DNA of 64,000 bases from Thermoanaerobaculia bacterium (GTDB taxonomy: Bacteria; Acidobacteriota; Thermoanaerobaculia; Multivoradales; J023). Shown here piece by piece: positions 25,838 through 36,094 of this stretch. The position numbers were made by a program, and so were the translations under genes. Below the pieces are notes generated by a model. That model saw only the letters and a list, made by a program, of their open reading frames with translations. It made no database searches and was not told the origin of the DNA. The stretch is from positions 62,001 through 126,000 of the forward strand of contig JAUIJL010000022.1 in assembly GCA_030431255.1 (NCBI GenBank), in the 5' to 3' direction. Positions within the stretch are counted from its first letter, which is position 1, and each line of letters starts with the position of its first letter.

Positions 25838-26701
25838 TCAGTCGTCACTGCCGTAGGAGATCTCCATATTTCGCGCTCGCCATCCGGCCAGCGCCAGCAC
25901 CGCCGCCGTGAGCAAAAGGACCCCGGGCACGGAAACCCACGCCGGAATCGGATCCGCTTGAATCGCGAAGGCGCCGGCGGCCACCGGCACCGGCAGCAGG
26001 GAATTCAGATAGAAGATCACGCTCAGCTTCTTCAACAAGGACGGCAAGAACGGGTTGATGAATTCCCACGCCCACAGCAGGACCGCGACGCTCACCGGGT
26101 TCTTGAACAACTGGCCGGCCAGCTGAAAGATCGCCCCATAACCGATGCAGGCCAAGACGGCGATGCTGACATAGGTGATGAGATGGCCGAGCCCCGGCCC
26201 GCTGAAGAGGTATCGTCCGAGCTCACCCAAACCCCATGGGCTCATGGTCAACAGATAAAGCGTCGTGGTGCCCACGGCAAAAACGCCGGTCACCGCGATC
26301 AGAGCGGCAACGTATTTGCCGGCCACCAACACCTCACGGCGAATGGGCGATAGGAAGTAATAGTGCAGGCTCTTTTCGAGGATCTCACCCCGGAACAAGC
26401 TCATGAAAAGGATCAAGCAGCTGAGAAAGATGGACGTGCTGAGGTAGCCTTGGAAAACAAAGGCATACACCCTCGACGCGTCGATCGGTCCGCTCAACGC
26501 GAGCTTGTCCGGCACGGGAGAGGCCGCCCACAGGGCCATGATCCCCACCGGTGCGAAAGCCAAGAAGTAGAGAGCGAAGGCCCGCCGCGAAAAGAGCTGA
26601 TTGCGCAGCTCCATGCGCAAAATGCCCACGATCTGACGCCCCACCAAGCCCCAGTCGACTCCACCCGCGGGGCTCGCCTCGGTCATATGTGTGGCGCTCA
26701 T
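25838..26701 (-). CDS. ABC transporter permease (ABC-2 type), second pair
   Basis: 287 residues with six membrane segments, beginning with RRAFALYFLAFAPVGIMALWA. The pattern SLFRGEILEKSLHYYFLSPIRREVLVAGKY is typical of ABC-2 permeases acting in export or efflux. ATG 26701 overlaps the ATPase stop as ATGA, so it is translated with it. Last gene of the four-gene operon; convergent with the pseudogene. Confidence 0.88.
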   Translation of the reverse strand: MSATHMTEASPAGGVDWGLVGRQIVGILRMELRNQLFSRRAFALYFLAFAPVGIMALWAASPVPDKLALSGPIDASRVYAFVFQGYLSTSIFLSCLILFMSLFRGEILEKSLHYYFLSPIRREVLVAGKYVAALIAVTGVFAVGTTTLYLLTMSPWGLGELGRYLFSGPGLGHLITYVSIAVLACIGYGAIFQLAGQLFKNPVSVAVLLWAWEFINPFLPSLLKKLSVIFYLNSLLPVPVAAGAFAIQADPIPAWVSVPGVLLLTAAVLALAGWRARNMEISYGSDD

Positions 26702-27696
26702 AACCCCTCTCCTTCGTTTTCGATCAAGTAAGCATAGACCGCGCGCACGTCGCTGTCGGCCACGGAAATGGTTTCGATATCCAGGCTCTTGTCGAGCACC
26801 AGCTGGTTCATGAAGCGATAGAAATCACCCGCGTTGGCGGTGCGTACCATCACCCCTTGGCGGTCATCGTGCAGGGAGACCTCCACCGCCACTTCCTGGG
26901 CGAAGAGAGCGCCGGCTACCTCGGTGGCCTTATTGCATCGCAGCAGCACTTGAATCGGCCGCTCGTGCATCTCCTCACGCACGTCGTTGACGCCGCCTTC
27001 GGCCACCACATAACCGCCCGAAAGCAGCAAGACCCGGTCGGAGATCATGTCGACCTCGTGCAGGATGTGGCTCGAGATGATCACGTGACATCCGTCCTCC
27101 GCCAGGGCCTTGAAGATGTCGATGACCTCGGAGCGGGCCATGGGGTCCAGGCCGTTCAAGGGCTCGTCGAGCACCATCACCCGCGGCCCGTGGGCCAGTG
27201 CCTGGGCCATTCGGATCCGCTGGCGCATGCCTTTCGAGTAGCCACCCATCTTGCGCTCGGCGGCTTCTCGCAAGCCGACTCGGTCGATCGCTTGCCAGGC
27301 CAACCGGTCGGCGTCGGCATGGCCGTGGCCGTGGACCCGGAGATAGGAATACACGAATTGGTAACCGCTCAGGGTCGCCGGAAACGAGTCGAATTGGGTC
27401 AGATATCCCACATGGTGAAAGAGCTGCTCCGGTCGATTTGTGGGCGCGCCCAACACCCGAATCTCGCCCTCCGTGGGGTGCAAGAGCCCGGTCATGAGGT
27501 TCATCAGGGTGGATTTGCCGGAGCCGTTGGGTCCCACCAAACCGGTGATGCCCGGCCCGAGCCGCAGGCTCACCCGGTTGATCCCGAGCACCTCGCCGTA
27601 GAACTTCGACACATTGTCGAAAACCACCGCTTCCCCGTCGGGCAAGGGACCCTCGGGATCGAAACCCACGGTTGAGGTCTGTGTTTCGTTGGCCAT
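26698..27696 (-). CDS. ABC transporter ATP-binding protein, second pair
   Basis: 332 residues: Walker A GPNGSGKS, signature YSKGMRQR, Walker B VMVLDEPLNGLDP and switch His in IISSHILHEV. The last 100 residues form an extra C-terminal domain. It energises the ABC-2 permease encoded next. Its ATG at 27696 overlaps the stop of the preceding permease by 1 nt. Confidence 0.92.
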   Translation of the reverse strand: MANETQTSTVGFDPEGPLPDGEAVVFDNVSKFYGEVLGINRVSLRLGPGITGLVGPNGSGKSTLMNLMTGLLHPTEGEIRVLGAPTNRPEQLFHHVGYLTQFDSFPATLSGYQFVYSYLRVHGHGHADADRLAWQAIDRVGLREAAERKMGGYSKGMRQRIRMAQALAHGPRVMVLDEPLNGLDPMARSEVIDIFKALAEDGCHVIISSHILHEVDMISDRVLLLSGGYVVAEGGVNDVREEMHERPIQVLLRCNKATEVAGALFAQEVAVEVSLHDDRQGVMVRTANAGDFYRFMNQLVLDKSLDIETISVADSDVRAVYAYLIENEGEGL

Positions 27697-28559
27697 CAGC
27701 TCACCACCTCATAGGCTCGGATTTTGCGGTTCAGCATGTAGAGGAACCCGCCCCAATAGAGCAGAAGCACCACCGACGCCGAAAAGACCGACGTCTCGAG
27801 GCCCGAGTCCACGCCCAGCAGACTCGCCCAGAGCACGAAGATCACCTTGATCAGGTTCAGCAGGTCGCCGACCTCGGTGCGGAAGAGCAAGTTGATGGTG
27901 GAGCCGAAGAACAAACCGCCCAGGAGCACCAAGAACATGGCAAAGGCGGCCACCGGTCGCCAGCGAACCCAGGCGGAAATCGCCAAGGACATCAGGGAAA
28001 GGGTGAGGATCCAGATCCAAGAACCGACGAACATGCCGAAGACCAAACGTAGATTGTCCGCCAGCCAGCCCCAACCGACGAAGCTCGCCTGCATGGTGAC
28101 CAAAAGCAGGCCCACCACCCAGGTGATCGCCGATAGGACGATCGCCAACACCGTGGTTTTGCCGACCACGTATTCGACCCTGGAAAAGGGACGGCTGAGG
28201 TAGAGGGGCAACCCGTTGTTCGATAAATCTCGCGAGACTAAACCCGGGCCGATAAAGAGCGAGAGAAAGAACGCATACCAGGCCTGGACTTGCAGGAAGG
28301 TAAAGAAGAAATCAGCGTCGATCTTCAGAAACTGGGTGATGTCGAGGTTGGGAAAGAGGGCCAAGAAGTCGGCATTGTTGGAAAGATAGATGACCGCGCA
28401 ACACCACAGCGGGAAGACGAAGCAGAGAACCAAGAAGGCCAGCATCCACTTGCTGGCAAAGACTTCCCTGAAGGCATACTTCGGCAAGATCAAGAAGCGG
28501 GTCGAGGTGGACGTCAGCGGCCCTTGGTAACGGGAATAAGTGCGTTCGTAAACGGCCAT
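27696..28559 (-). CDS. ABC transporter permease (ABC-2 type), first pair
   Basis: 287 residues with about six membrane segments; it starts with a long cytoplasmic N-terminus (YERTYSRYQGPLTSTSTRF) as in NosY/ABC-2 permeases. GPGLVSRDLSNNGLPLYLSRP matches the conserved loop of the family. Equal length to the second permease, but sequence-divergent. ATG 28559 lies 2 nt after the ATPase stop (TGATCATG). Confidence 0.88.
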   Translation of the reverse strand: MAVYERTYSRYQGPLTSTSTRFLILPKYAFREVFASKWMLAFLVLCFVFPLWCCAVIYLSNNADFLALFPNLDITQFLKIDADFFFTFLQVQAWYAFFLSLFIGPGLVSRDLSNNGLPLYLSRPFSRVEYVVGKTTVLAIVLSAITWVVGLLLVTMQASFVGWGWLADNLRLVFGMFVGSWIWILTLSLMSLAISAWVRWRPVAAFAMFLVLLGGLFFGSTINLLFRTEVGDLLNLIKVIFVLWASLLGVDSGLETSVFSASVVLLLYWGGFLYMLNRKIRAYEVVS

Positions 28560-28561
28560 GA

Positions 28562-29479
28562 TCAGCCCTCCCTCATGGCTTTGTCGAAGATGTCCTGCAG
28601 GGAGTCCTTCTTATAGTCCAGATGACGAATTTGGACGTTGTGCTCGCTGGCCAGCTCATAGAGGTTGCGCACTTTCCGCTCCGGGGGCATGATCATCTTG
28701 ACCCGCCGTCGGCCGTGTTGCTCGCATTGGATATCCAAGCTGCGGGCCCCCTCCACAAAGCGCTCCGCGGCGCCGATGATCTCCAGCTCGAGGAATTTGC
28801 GATTGGCGCTGCGCTCCTCTTCCAAGTTGCAGTAGTAGGCAATCTCACCCCCCTTGAGGATCAAGACCTCCTCACAGCATTCCTCCACGTCCCGCAAGAG
28901 ATGGGAAGAGAGGATGAGATTGACCTCGCCGGCGTCGCGGATTTCCTTGATCAACCGGATCATGCGCTCTCGGCCCGGTGGATCCAGGCCGTTGGTGGGC
29001 TCGTCCAAGAACAACAGCCGGGGACCGTGCACTAGGGCTTGTGCCAGCTTCGCCCGCTGCTTCATGCCCAAGGAATAAGTTTCCAAGGGCCGATAGCGAG
29101 CCTCGCCGAGGCCGACGAAGTAGAGGGCCTCGTGGGTGCGCTCCAACGCCTGCTTGGCCGGTAGACCGGAGAGCTCGGCCATCATGCGGACGAAACGCAC
29201 GGCGCTCATGCCCGAGATGAAGGCGTCGCGCTCGGGCATATAACCCACCAACGAGCGGGCCTCCTTCTGCTCCGTGCGCAAGTCCTTGCCGAAGATGCGA
29301 GCGCTGCCCGAAGCCGGCTTGTAAAAACCCAAAAGGGTATGGATCAAAGTGGTCTTGCCGGCACCGTTGGGCCCGAGCAAACCGATCGCCCGACCCGTGA
29401 ACGAGCCGGTGACTTGTTTGAGGGCTTCGAAGTTGCCGAAACGCACTGTGAGGTCGTCGAGCTGGATGACGGGATCCAT
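28562..29479 (-). CDS. ABC transporter ATP-binding protein, first pair
   Basis: 305 residues with Walker A GPNGAGKT, signature YSLGMKQR, Walker [14 protein letters not shown] and H-loop SSHLL. First gene of the operon. Two ATPase/permease pairs in series suggest one hetero-oligomeric exporter or two related ones; the substrate cannot be predicted. Confidence 0.92.
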   Translation of the reverse strand: MDPVIQLDDLTVRFGNFEALKQVTGSFTGRAIGLLGPNGAGKTTLIHTLLGFYKPASGSARIFGKDLRTEQKEARSLVGYMPERDAFISGMSAVRFVRMMAELSGLPAKQALERTHEALYFVGLGEARYRPLETYSLGMKQRAKLAQALVHGPRLLFLDEPTNGLDPPGRERMIRLIKEIRDAGEVNLILSSHLLRDVEECCEEVLILKGGEIAYYCNLEEERSANRKFLELEIIGAAERFVEGARSLDIQCEQHGRRRVKMIMPPERKVRNLYELASEHNVQIRHLDYKKDSLQDIFDKAMREG

Positions 29480-29744
29480 GGTCGCTCCTCGGTCGAGGCG
29501 CTCGAGCGAGTGGCTCGATCGCCGGGAAATTCTCCGACGGCGGGGTCGGTGACGGTTTCGTTGAACGGCTGCGTCAGTTTATCCGCGATGCCCGCCGACG
29601 GGTGGGTCTCCACGGCAATCCAACAAGTCTTCATGGCAAGCCGGAGCTTCACAGAAAGCCGGGCGGCTTCACAGGAATCCACAGCCTGATGCCTCTTCTT
29701 ACGTGTTTTAGGTCTATTTTGTTCCTGGCCAAAAAATATTTTTC
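29480..29744. other. intergenic region upstream of the ABC operon
   Basis: No convincing gene. It contains the leader of the ABC operon and two similar short stretches near 29640-29685 (GCCGGAGCTTCACAG and GCCGGGCGGCTTCACAG), an imperfect direct repeat of unknown meaning. Confidence 0.4.
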
Positions 29745-29791
29745 GCCCAATAAAAAGACCCGGTGTTGTCCACCGGGTCTTTTTATTGGGC
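29745..29791. terminator. strong bidirectional terminator
   Basis: A perfect 21-bp inverted repeat (29745-29765 with 29771-29791) around a 5-nt loop. The GC core GACCCGGTG/CACCGGGTC is flanked by A5 on the left and T5 on the right, so it works as an intrinsic terminator read from either strand. It closes the sigma-FecR operon on the minus strand. Confidence 0.92.
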
Positions 29792-29847
29792 CGTCCTGTA
29801 AGGAGCTCGCAAGCTCCCCTCCAGGTTGGCCGGCTCACCCGCTCAGA

Positions 29848-32391
29848 TCACGAGTAGCCCTGGATCAGGTCGGCGAAGAGCGTCTCCAAACCGGCCGGGT
29901 TCTTGAGACCCATGGCCCGCAGGAGCAATGACGTCAACACGTCGCCGTCGCTGCCGGCCGCCAGCACGATGCGTTTCTCCTCACCGTAGGCATATCCCAG
30001 CATCGGCTTGGCATCACCCTTGAGCGACTCCAACGCCGCCTGCTGCTCGTCGGTCAGGCTGCCGCTCGCCAGCTTCTCGGCCACCGTCTGCATGACGCTC
30101 GACAGATCTTGGTAGACCAACGCCGAGAAGTTGTTGCGACCGTCCTGGGGCAGAAGGGCCCCGAACTTCGACGACTCGGTGATGGAATAACCGGACTCCT
30201 TATAACGGATCGCCTGATCCAGGATCGCCCGATTCGGAGCCATCAACATATAGCCCTCGAAGAAGGTGTAATGGACGTCCGTGATCTTCGCCGGCAGGGT
30301 GTACAAGGTCCGACCGTTCATCTCGGTCTGCTCGAGCACCAGGGCTTCCTCGCCCTTCTCGGCCAAGTGGGTATTCGCCTCGGCCAATGCCTGCTCGAGA
30401 GCCCATTGCAATCGAGCCGGATCGTAGATCTCGACGATGACTTTCCACGAAGGCGTGGGCAGCAAGGGACCGTCGAGGGCGAAGACCATCTCTCCCCCGA
30501 TGGAAGCGGCGAGGTCGTCGCGGACGGAGAAGCCGAACCGCTCCTCGGCCTCGCGCAAGCCCTCGGGCACGCTACCGGCGATCGAGAAGACGTCGTCGAG
30601 CATGGCCGCCGGATCCTTGAACACCACACCGGTCACCAATTTGGCTTCCGGGGAGACGAACTCCAGGCCGACCATGGGCGCCGGGGCCGCGAGCCAGGAA
30701 GCGATGCCCTGGCGAACCTCTTGGAAGGTGGCCGACGCGCGATGGTGCGACACACCGCCCAAGGTCTTCTGCTCGAGGAGCAAATGCTGAGCGTTGTCGA
30801 TACCCAGCTGGGCGAGCTTGGCGCTGGCCTCCTCACCGCCGTCCTCACTCTCGGCTTGGGGGGCGATCATGTTGTCGAAGACGTTCTCCAGATCGACCGC
30901 CACGATGTATTCCGTGCCCTCGTTGTAGAGGGCGGCGATGCTCTCGTAGAACGGAGTGCCGACGAACGGATTGTCGCCACCGTCCAAGAGCAGGGTCGCG
31001 ACCTGCCGCAAGCGATCGGCGCTATTGGACGCCACCGCCTTACCACCTTCATAGAACCAGATGTACAGGTTCTCACCCTGGTCGCCCACGTTGCGCGGGT
31101 CCTCGACGAAGATCGGGCCATCGATTTCGGCGTCGGGATGCTCACCGGCGATCTCCGCCAGCTTCTCCTCGATATATCGGCGCAGACCGTCCGCGTCGGT
31201 GACCTCCGCCAGCGCCACCACACCGCCGACCTCGTTGTCCTCGAGAAAACCGCCCACCGCCACCTCGTCCCCGAGGTAGGAGCCGAGCTGCTCGAACGCG
31301 GCGACCACCTCGTCGACGTGCTCTTGGAAATCGCCGGCCGCTTCATTGGCCCACCACTCCGCGAGCTCGGGGCTCTCGGCCAAACGCTCCTGCAACACCT
31401 GATGGGTCTCGCTCACCGTGTTGGCGACGTTCGGCGCCGCGGCGTAGAGCACGGTGTCCTCGGGCATCAGATCGAGCAAACCACTGGTGTAGCGCAGCTC
31501 GCGGGAGATCCGCTGATCGAGCTCACGGCGCAGATCGGAGTATTGACGCAGAATCTTGATGTAGTCGTCGGCGTTCTGGCTCCAAGCGATTTCGTCGGCC
31601 ACCTTGAGCGGCGCCAACAATCGGTGGGTGGTCACCTGGTCACCGGGCAGCAAGACATCTTGATCTCCGCCGTGGTCGACCTTGACCTCACCTTCGATCA
31701 CCGAGACCCGCGAGCCTTTGGTGCCATGGTTGACCGAGAAGATGGTTCCCACCACCGACACCAAGCAGTCGTCGGTGGCCACGTAAAGGTGGCGATTCCG
31801 CTGTTTAGCGGCCTCGACGATGATGTTGCCGTGACCCAAATCGAGGGTCGTTCCTTTGCGTCCCTCATCGATCGACATCTCCGAGCGAGGCGCCAGCTCC
31901 ACCAGGGAGCCGTCGGTCAAGCGCACCACGGCGCCGCCTTCGCGGCTGGTGCGAATCACGTCGCCTTCTTGGATCTCGGTGCCGATCTCAAGGGGGATCT
32001 GAGCGGATTCCGTGACCCGGAACAGCTGACCGTCGACGGTTTTCACCGTGGCGCTCGGGCCGTGGGGCCAGAATTCACGAACCAGGAATTGAGCGACGCC
32101 GATGGTCGCCAGCAGCACCGCGGCCAAGGCCCACAGGCGGGTCTTCGACGGACGGCGCGAGGCGATATCGATGACATCGCTATCGTCGTCGGAATAGTCG
32201 ATCATGGGATCGTCTTCACGCACGATCTTCATGCCCCGACGGGCGTTGTGCTTGCCGGCCAGCTGGGCCCAAACGCGATTCGCGGCTTGGGACACCACCA
32301 CGGGATCCGGCTCGCTTTCACGAATTTGAGTCGCTCCTCGATCGAGAATCTCGTCGACGGCGTCTCGCTTCTCCATCTCTGAATGTTCCAT
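29848..32391 (-). CDS. FecR-domain membrane protein with large DUF3352-like C-terminal region
   Basis: 847 residues. A cytosolic N-terminus (1-84) precedes one membrane helix at 85-104 ([20 protein letters not shown]). A FecR-like domain follows (about 112-260: [21 protein letters not shown] split by family spacing, [29 protein letters not shown]). Residues about 310-847 are a large extracytoplasmic region starting [17 protein letters not shown], resembling DUF3352 proteins. It is the likely regulator of the adjacent ECF sigma factor; its ATG overlaps the sigma stop by 1 nt (TGATG). FecR proteins of classical systems are about 320 aa, so this one is unusually long. Confidence 0.82.
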   Translation of the reverse strand: MEHSEMEKRDAVDEILDRGATQIRESEPDPVVVSQAANRVWAQLAGKHNARRGMKIVREDDPMIDYSDDDSDVIDIASRRPSKTRLWALAAVLLATIGVAQFLVREFWPHGPSATVKTVDGQLFRVTESAQIPLEIGTEIQEGDVIRTSREGGAVVRLTDGSLVELAPRSEMSIDEGRKGTTLDLGHGNIIVEAAKQRNRHLYVATDDCLVSVVGTIFSVNHGTKGSRVSVIEGEVKVDHGGDQDVLLPGDQVTTHRLLAPLKVADEIAWSQNADDYIKILRQYSDLRRELDQRISRELRYTSGLLDLMPEDTVLYAAAPNVANTVSETHQVLQERLAESPELAEWWANEAAGDFQEHVDEVVAAFEQLGSYLGDEVAVGGFLEDNEVGGVVALAEVTDADGLRRYIEEKLAEIAGEHPDAEIDGPIFVEDPRNVGDQGENLYIWFYEGGKAVASNSADRLRQVATLLLDGGDNPFVGTPFYESIAALYNEGTEYIVAVDLENVFDNMIAPQAESEDGGEEASAKLAQLGIDNAQHLLLEQKTLGGVSHHRASATFQEVRQGIASWLAAPAPMVGLEFVSPEAKLVTGVVFKDPAAMLDDVFSIAGSVPEGLREAEERFGFSVRDDLAASIGGEMVFALDGPLLPTPSWKVIVEIYDPARLQWALEQALAEANTHLAEKGEEALVLEQTEMNGRTLYTLPAKITDVHYTFFEGYMLMAPNRAILDQAIRYKESGYSITESSKFGALLPQDGRNNFSALVYQDLSSVMQTVAEKLASGSLTDEQQAALESLKGDAKPMLGYAYGEEKRIVLAAGSDGDVLTSLLLRAMGLKNPAGLETLFADLIQGYS

Positions 32392-32939
32392 CAGTTATCT
32401 CCTACGAACGAGCGGATCTCATCTTTAACTTGTGCGCGGGCGCGGTGTAACGCGACCCCTACCGCCGTTTGGCTCATGCCCATCAGCTCGGCGATCTCGC
32501 GGTTGGAAACCCCTTCAAGAAAGCGGAGCGTGAAGATTTCGGCGGCTTTTTCCGACAAACCCAACACCGCCTGGCGAAGGCCGCGGCGAAGCTCTTGATC
32601 CTGCTGTCGATTCTCCGGCGAATCGACTCGGCTACCCTCGGGCTGGACATCCAAATCGTCCAGTGCGATCGAGCGCTTGCGGGATCGGGCGCGCATCAAA
32701 TCGAGGCCGGCATTGACGGCCGCGCGATGCAAATAGGCGCCCGGATTCGGGTCGAGCTGCATTTCGTGTTGGCGTTTGAGCAGTCGCAAAAAAACGGTTT
32801 GCAATACGTCTTCGGCGTCTTGGGCGCTGCCGGTCACACGGTAGGCCGCGGCAAAGACCTTGCCGTGGTATCGCTGGAAAATATCGTCCAGCTCCGTCGA
32901 CGGCGCGGGAAGTGTTTCTGTGGGATTGGCGACGAGCAC
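32391..32939 (-). CDS. ECF-type RNA polymerase sigma factor
   Basis: 182 residues. Region 2: VFAAAYRVTGSAQDAEDVLQ, with LRLLKRQ after it. Region 4: LSEKAAEIFTLRFLEGVSNREIAELMG followed by TAVGVALHRARAQVK. It directs RNA polymerase to a specific promoter set, probably under control of the FecR-domain partner. The start is GTG 32939. Promoters it recognises, possibly including its own, cannot be identified by eye. Confidence 0.92.
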   Translation of the reverse strand: MLVANPTETLPAPSTELDDIFQRYHGKVFAAAYRVTGSAQDAEDVLQTVFLRLLKRQHEMQLDPNPGAYLHRAAVNAGLDLMRARSRKRSIALDDLDVQPEGSRVDSPENRQQDQELRRGLRQAVLGLSEKAAEIFTLRFLEGVSNREIAELMGMSQTAVGVALHRARAQVKDEIRSFVGDN

Positions 32940-33098
32940 GTATTCTCTCCTTTGTCGAAGCCCTCGCTCCTTTTCGGAGCTTCGCTCTTTTGGAGCTTTA
33001 CTGGCGGGAAGGGCTCACCTCGGGTGGCTACAACAAGGAAACGTCCGGGCCCGCGAGTTATTACACCGAGCTTTCGAGAAACTTTCGGCTGAAAGACC

Positions 33099-34592
33099 TT
33101 AGACCGCAGCCGCTGTTTGCGATCGGCGCGGGCGACGCTGGAAGGCGGGGTAGAGGCCGAGCCAGGTCATGTAGACGTAACCTTGGAGGAAGAGCCAGAG
33201 GAAGGGGAGGGAAAGCCACATCTGGAAGTGGACGGCGGCGGTGAAGCAGCCGATGAAGTAGAGGGCGAGGCCCGCTTCGATGTAGAAGCTCAGGTTCTTG
33301 CGCAATTTGTAGACTTTGTCGCCCCAGCCGTCTTGGGTGTTTTCGATGGCGTATTTCGGGGTGCGGTGGAAGATTCCGCCGTCTTCGAATAGGCCGGACC
33401 ACACCGCTCGGGTGTTGTTGACGGACAAGCCGATGCCGACGGCCATCAGGGCGGGCATTTGCAGCAGCGAGCGCCACCAGGGTGCGCCGTCTCGTTTTTG
33501 GCTGGTGATGAAGAAGATCACCACGGAAAGGGTGGCGGCGGCGAAGAGGGGCAGGTCGAAGGCGAGCAGCTTCCAGGCTTCGTCACCGCGACGCAGATAC
33601 ATGGCGGGGAAGACCAGGACCGAGAGGCCGAGCATCAACAAATAGGTGAAGTTGGCCGTCAGGTGCACGAAGGCCTCGAATTTTGCGTGCAGCGGCAACG
33701 GTGATTTGAGCACCCGGGCCAACAGCTTGCGGCCGGTTTGGATGGAGCCTTTGGCCCAGCGGTGCTGTTGGCTTTTGTAGGCGTTGATCTCGGCCGGCAG
33801 CTCCGCCGGCACCACCACGTCGGGCAAGTAGCAGAATTTCCAACCCGCCAGCTGGGAGCGATAGGAGAGGTCGAGATCCTCGGTGAGGGTGTCGTGCTCC
33901 CAGCCCCCCGCGTCCTCGATCGCCTGACGACGCCAGATGCCGGCGGTGCCGTTGAAGTTGAACAGACAACCCGAGCGATGGCGGGCGGTGTGCTCGACCA
34001 CGAAGTGGCCGTCGAGCAGGATGGCTTGGACCCGAGTCAGAAGCGAATAGGCTCGGTTCAAATGACCCCAGCGGCATTGCACCATGCCGAGCTCGGGATC
34101 TTGAAAATAGGGAACGCTTTGGCGCAGAAACTCGGGTTGGGGCACGAAATCGGCGTCGAAGACCGCCAGCAGCTCGCCTTTCGCCACGTGCAGACCTGCT
34201 TCCAGCGCCCCGGCCTTAAAACCCTCGCGATCCTCCCGGTGCACATGGTGGATATCGACACCCTGACGCCGCCACGCTTTCACCACGTCGGCGACCAACT
34301 CGCGGGTTTCGTCGGTGGAGTCGTCCAGCACCTGGATCTCCAACAGCCGGCGCGGATACTCTAAGGCGCAGACCGCATCTATCAACCGGCGGGCCACGTA
34401 CATTTCATTGAAGATCGGCAGCTGGACCGTCACCCTCGGCCACGCATCCATGTGCTCAGGCATCTGTGGACCCCGCCCTCGGGATCGCCAATAACCGACC
34501 ACCAGGAAGAATCGGTGCAGGCCGTAAGCCGCTAAGACTCCCAGGATCGTGTAATAGAGTGCCAGGATCGAGATCTCAATCCATTCGCTCAT
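33099..34592 (-). CDS. family 2 membrane glycosyltransferase (cellulose-synthase-like)
   Basis: 497 residues from ATG 34592. An N-terminal membrane helix (ISILALYYTILGVLAAYGLH), then the GT2 domain: VTVQLPIFNE, LDDSTDET, FDADFVP (D-x-D), TEDLDLSYR (TED) and QQHRWAKG (QxxRW). All processive-GT motifs are present. Several C-terminal membrane helices follow. Such enzymes polymerise or transfer sugars at the membrane, for polysaccharides or glycolipids. It diverges from the next gene with only 8 bp between start codons. Confidence 0.9.
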   Translation of the reverse strand: MSEWIEISILALYYTILGVLAAYGLHRFFLVVGYWRSRGRGPQMPEHMDAWPRVTVQLPIFNEMYVARRLIDAVCALEYPRRLLEIQVLDDSTDETRELVADVVKAWRRQGVDIHHVHREDREGFKAGALEAGLHVAKGELLAVFDADFVPQPEFLRQSVPYFQDPELGMVQCRWGHLNRAYSLLTRVQAILLDGHFVVEHTARHRSGCLFNFNGTAGIWRRQAIEDAGGWEHDTLTEDLDLSYRSQLAGWKFCYLPDVVVPAELPAEINAYKSQQHRWAKGSIQTGRKLLARVLKSPLPLHAKFEAFVHLTANFTYLLMLGLSVLVFPAMYLRRGDEAWKLLAFDLPLFAAATLSVVIFFITSQKRDGAPWWRSLLQMPALMAVGIGLSVNNTRAVWSGLFEDGGIFHRTPKYAIENTQDGWGDKVYKLRKNLSFYIEAGLALYFIGCFTAAVHFQMWLSLPFLWLFLQGYVYMTWLGLYPAFQRRPRRSQTAAAV

Positions 34593-34600
34593 CAGTGCAG

Positions 34601-36094
34601 ATGCTCCTATCCTTCGATCGCGACCCCGGGCCTCCGGACGACTCCCCCGGGAACACCGGTTCGGGATCCCTCGGGTTGGCGCCCGCGGCATATTTGGCGC
34701 CGATCGTCTTGTGGTCCGCCCACGTGGCTCTTTGGCAGATCCACGATTTAGCGTCCCACCCGTGGTGGACGATCACCTGCCTAGCTGTTGGCTTCGTGGC
34801 CTTCGCGGTGACCATGGTCCGTTTCGAGTCGCGCATCAAGATGGCACATTTAATCATCTTTGCCGCGCTGCTCAGGATCCCGCTCTTGCCGTTGCCTCCG
34901 ACCCTCTCCGACGACGCGCTGCGATATGTCTGGGACGGCCGGGTCGTGTCGGCGGGATTCAATCCATACCTCACAGCTCCAGAGCACGAATCGCTCGCTG
35001 AGCTTCGGGACGAGCGGTGGCGGATCATGCCGCACAAGGAAGTCCCGACGGTATACCCGCCCCTCGCCCTCGGGCTCTTCGCCCTGGGCGCTTTGGCGCC
35101 GGACCCGGTGTTGGGGATCAAGATTCTACTCGTTTTCATCGATTTGCTGGCCTGTGCTTTACTTTTTGCCTTGGCTCGCCGAATCGGAGCTCCACCGGGG
35201 CGAGCCGCCTGGTACGCCTGGAATCCCCTCGTGGTGCTGGAAGTGGCCGGACAAGGGCACATCGACGCGCTGATGGTAGCCTGCATGATCGCCGCCGTGC
35301 TCTGTATTGGTGCCAAGAGGCCGATCGCCGCCGGGATGGCGACCGTCGGCGGGATTGCCGCCAAGCTGGTGCCGCTGGTGTTGATCTTGGTGTGGGCTCG
35401 GACCCACCTGGTGCCACGGGTTGAAGCCGGTGGAGAGCGGGGCCGCGCCCTGCAATATCTGATGGCGGTGGCGGTCTTCTCGATGTTGATCTTCCTGCCC
35501 GTGGCCGTGAGCACCGGCTTGCCTCCCGGGCTCGTGACCTACGGAGTGTCGTGGGAATTCAACGGTCCCCTTTACGAGCCTTTGTGGCGGGCCGTGGACT
35601 ATCTTGATCCCATCGATGAGATCAAAGGCGGAATCGATCGCCTCAAGGGTCGGCTCGGAGATACGACGGGTCATGATTTCTGGAATCGGTTCTATCCGTT
35701 CGTCTACCCGCAGCTCCTGGCCAAGCTGCTGCTGGCCGCCGGATTCGGTCTGGCTTGGCTGTGGTACCTGATCCGTGCGCGTTCCGCGGGCACGGTCGCG
35801 GGACAGGTGTTGGGCGCGGTGATTCTCTGCACGGCCACGGTTTACCCCTGGTATTTGCTTTGGGTCTTGCCGTGGGCGGCTCTCTACCGGCATCGGGCTT
35901 GGCTCACGGTATCCGGCCTGGCGCTCTTGTCCTACTTGCCCCAACATGACCCCCATCTGGAGCTTTTCCCTTGGGTTTGGGGCTGCATTTGGATTCCCTT
36001 CTTCATCCTTTTGTGTCTCCACCGAAATGATTGGCTCCCTCAGCACGATCGCCCGTCCCCCCAAACGCCCCAACCGACGGTGGATCCCTCATGA
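34601..36094 (+). CDS. GT-C fold membrane glycosyltransferase
   Basis: 497 residues with about ten membrane segments. The sequence DDALRYVWDGRVVSAGFNPY and the loop ending EVPTVYPPLA match the lumenal catalytic loop of GT-C mannosyltransferase-like proteins, which use polyprenyl-linked sugars. I prefer ATG 34601 to the upstream frame extension, which runs into the opposite gene. Its ATGA overlap with truA puts it at the head of a truA-uppS-cdsA transcript. Co-location with uppS (lipid carrier synthesis) fits use of a polyprenyl donor. Confidence 0.85.
   Translation: MLLSFDRDPGPPDDSPGNTGSGSLGLAPAAYLAPIVLWSAHVALWQIHDLASHPWWTITCLAVGFVAFAVTMVRFESRIKMAHLIIFAALLRIPLLPLPPTLSDDALRYVWDGRVVSAGFNPYLTAPEHESLAELRDERWRIMPHKEVPTVYPPLALGLFALGALAPDPVLGIKILLVFIDLLACALLFALARRIGAPPGRAAWYAWNPLVVLEVAGQGHIDALMVACMIAAVLCIGAKRPIAAGMATVGGIAAKLVPLVLILVWARTHLVPRVEAGGERGRALQYLMAVAVFSMLIFLPVAVSTGLPPGLVTYGVSWEFNGPLYEPLWRAVDYLDPIDEIKGGIDRLKGRLGDTTGHDFWNRFYPFVYPQLLAKLLLAAGFGLAWLWYLIRARSAGTVAGQVLGAVILCTATVYPWYLLWVLPWAALYRHRAWLTVSGLALLSYLPQHDPHLELFPWVWGCIWIPFFILLCLHRNDWLPQHDRPSPQTPQPTVDPS

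Noticed and set aside
30109..32382. 757-codon open frame antisense to the FecR-domain gene
   Set aside because: Open by chance in GC-rich DNA; composition is dominated by Arg, His and Gly, while the opposite strand shows clear FecR and membrane signatures and a coupled sigma factor.
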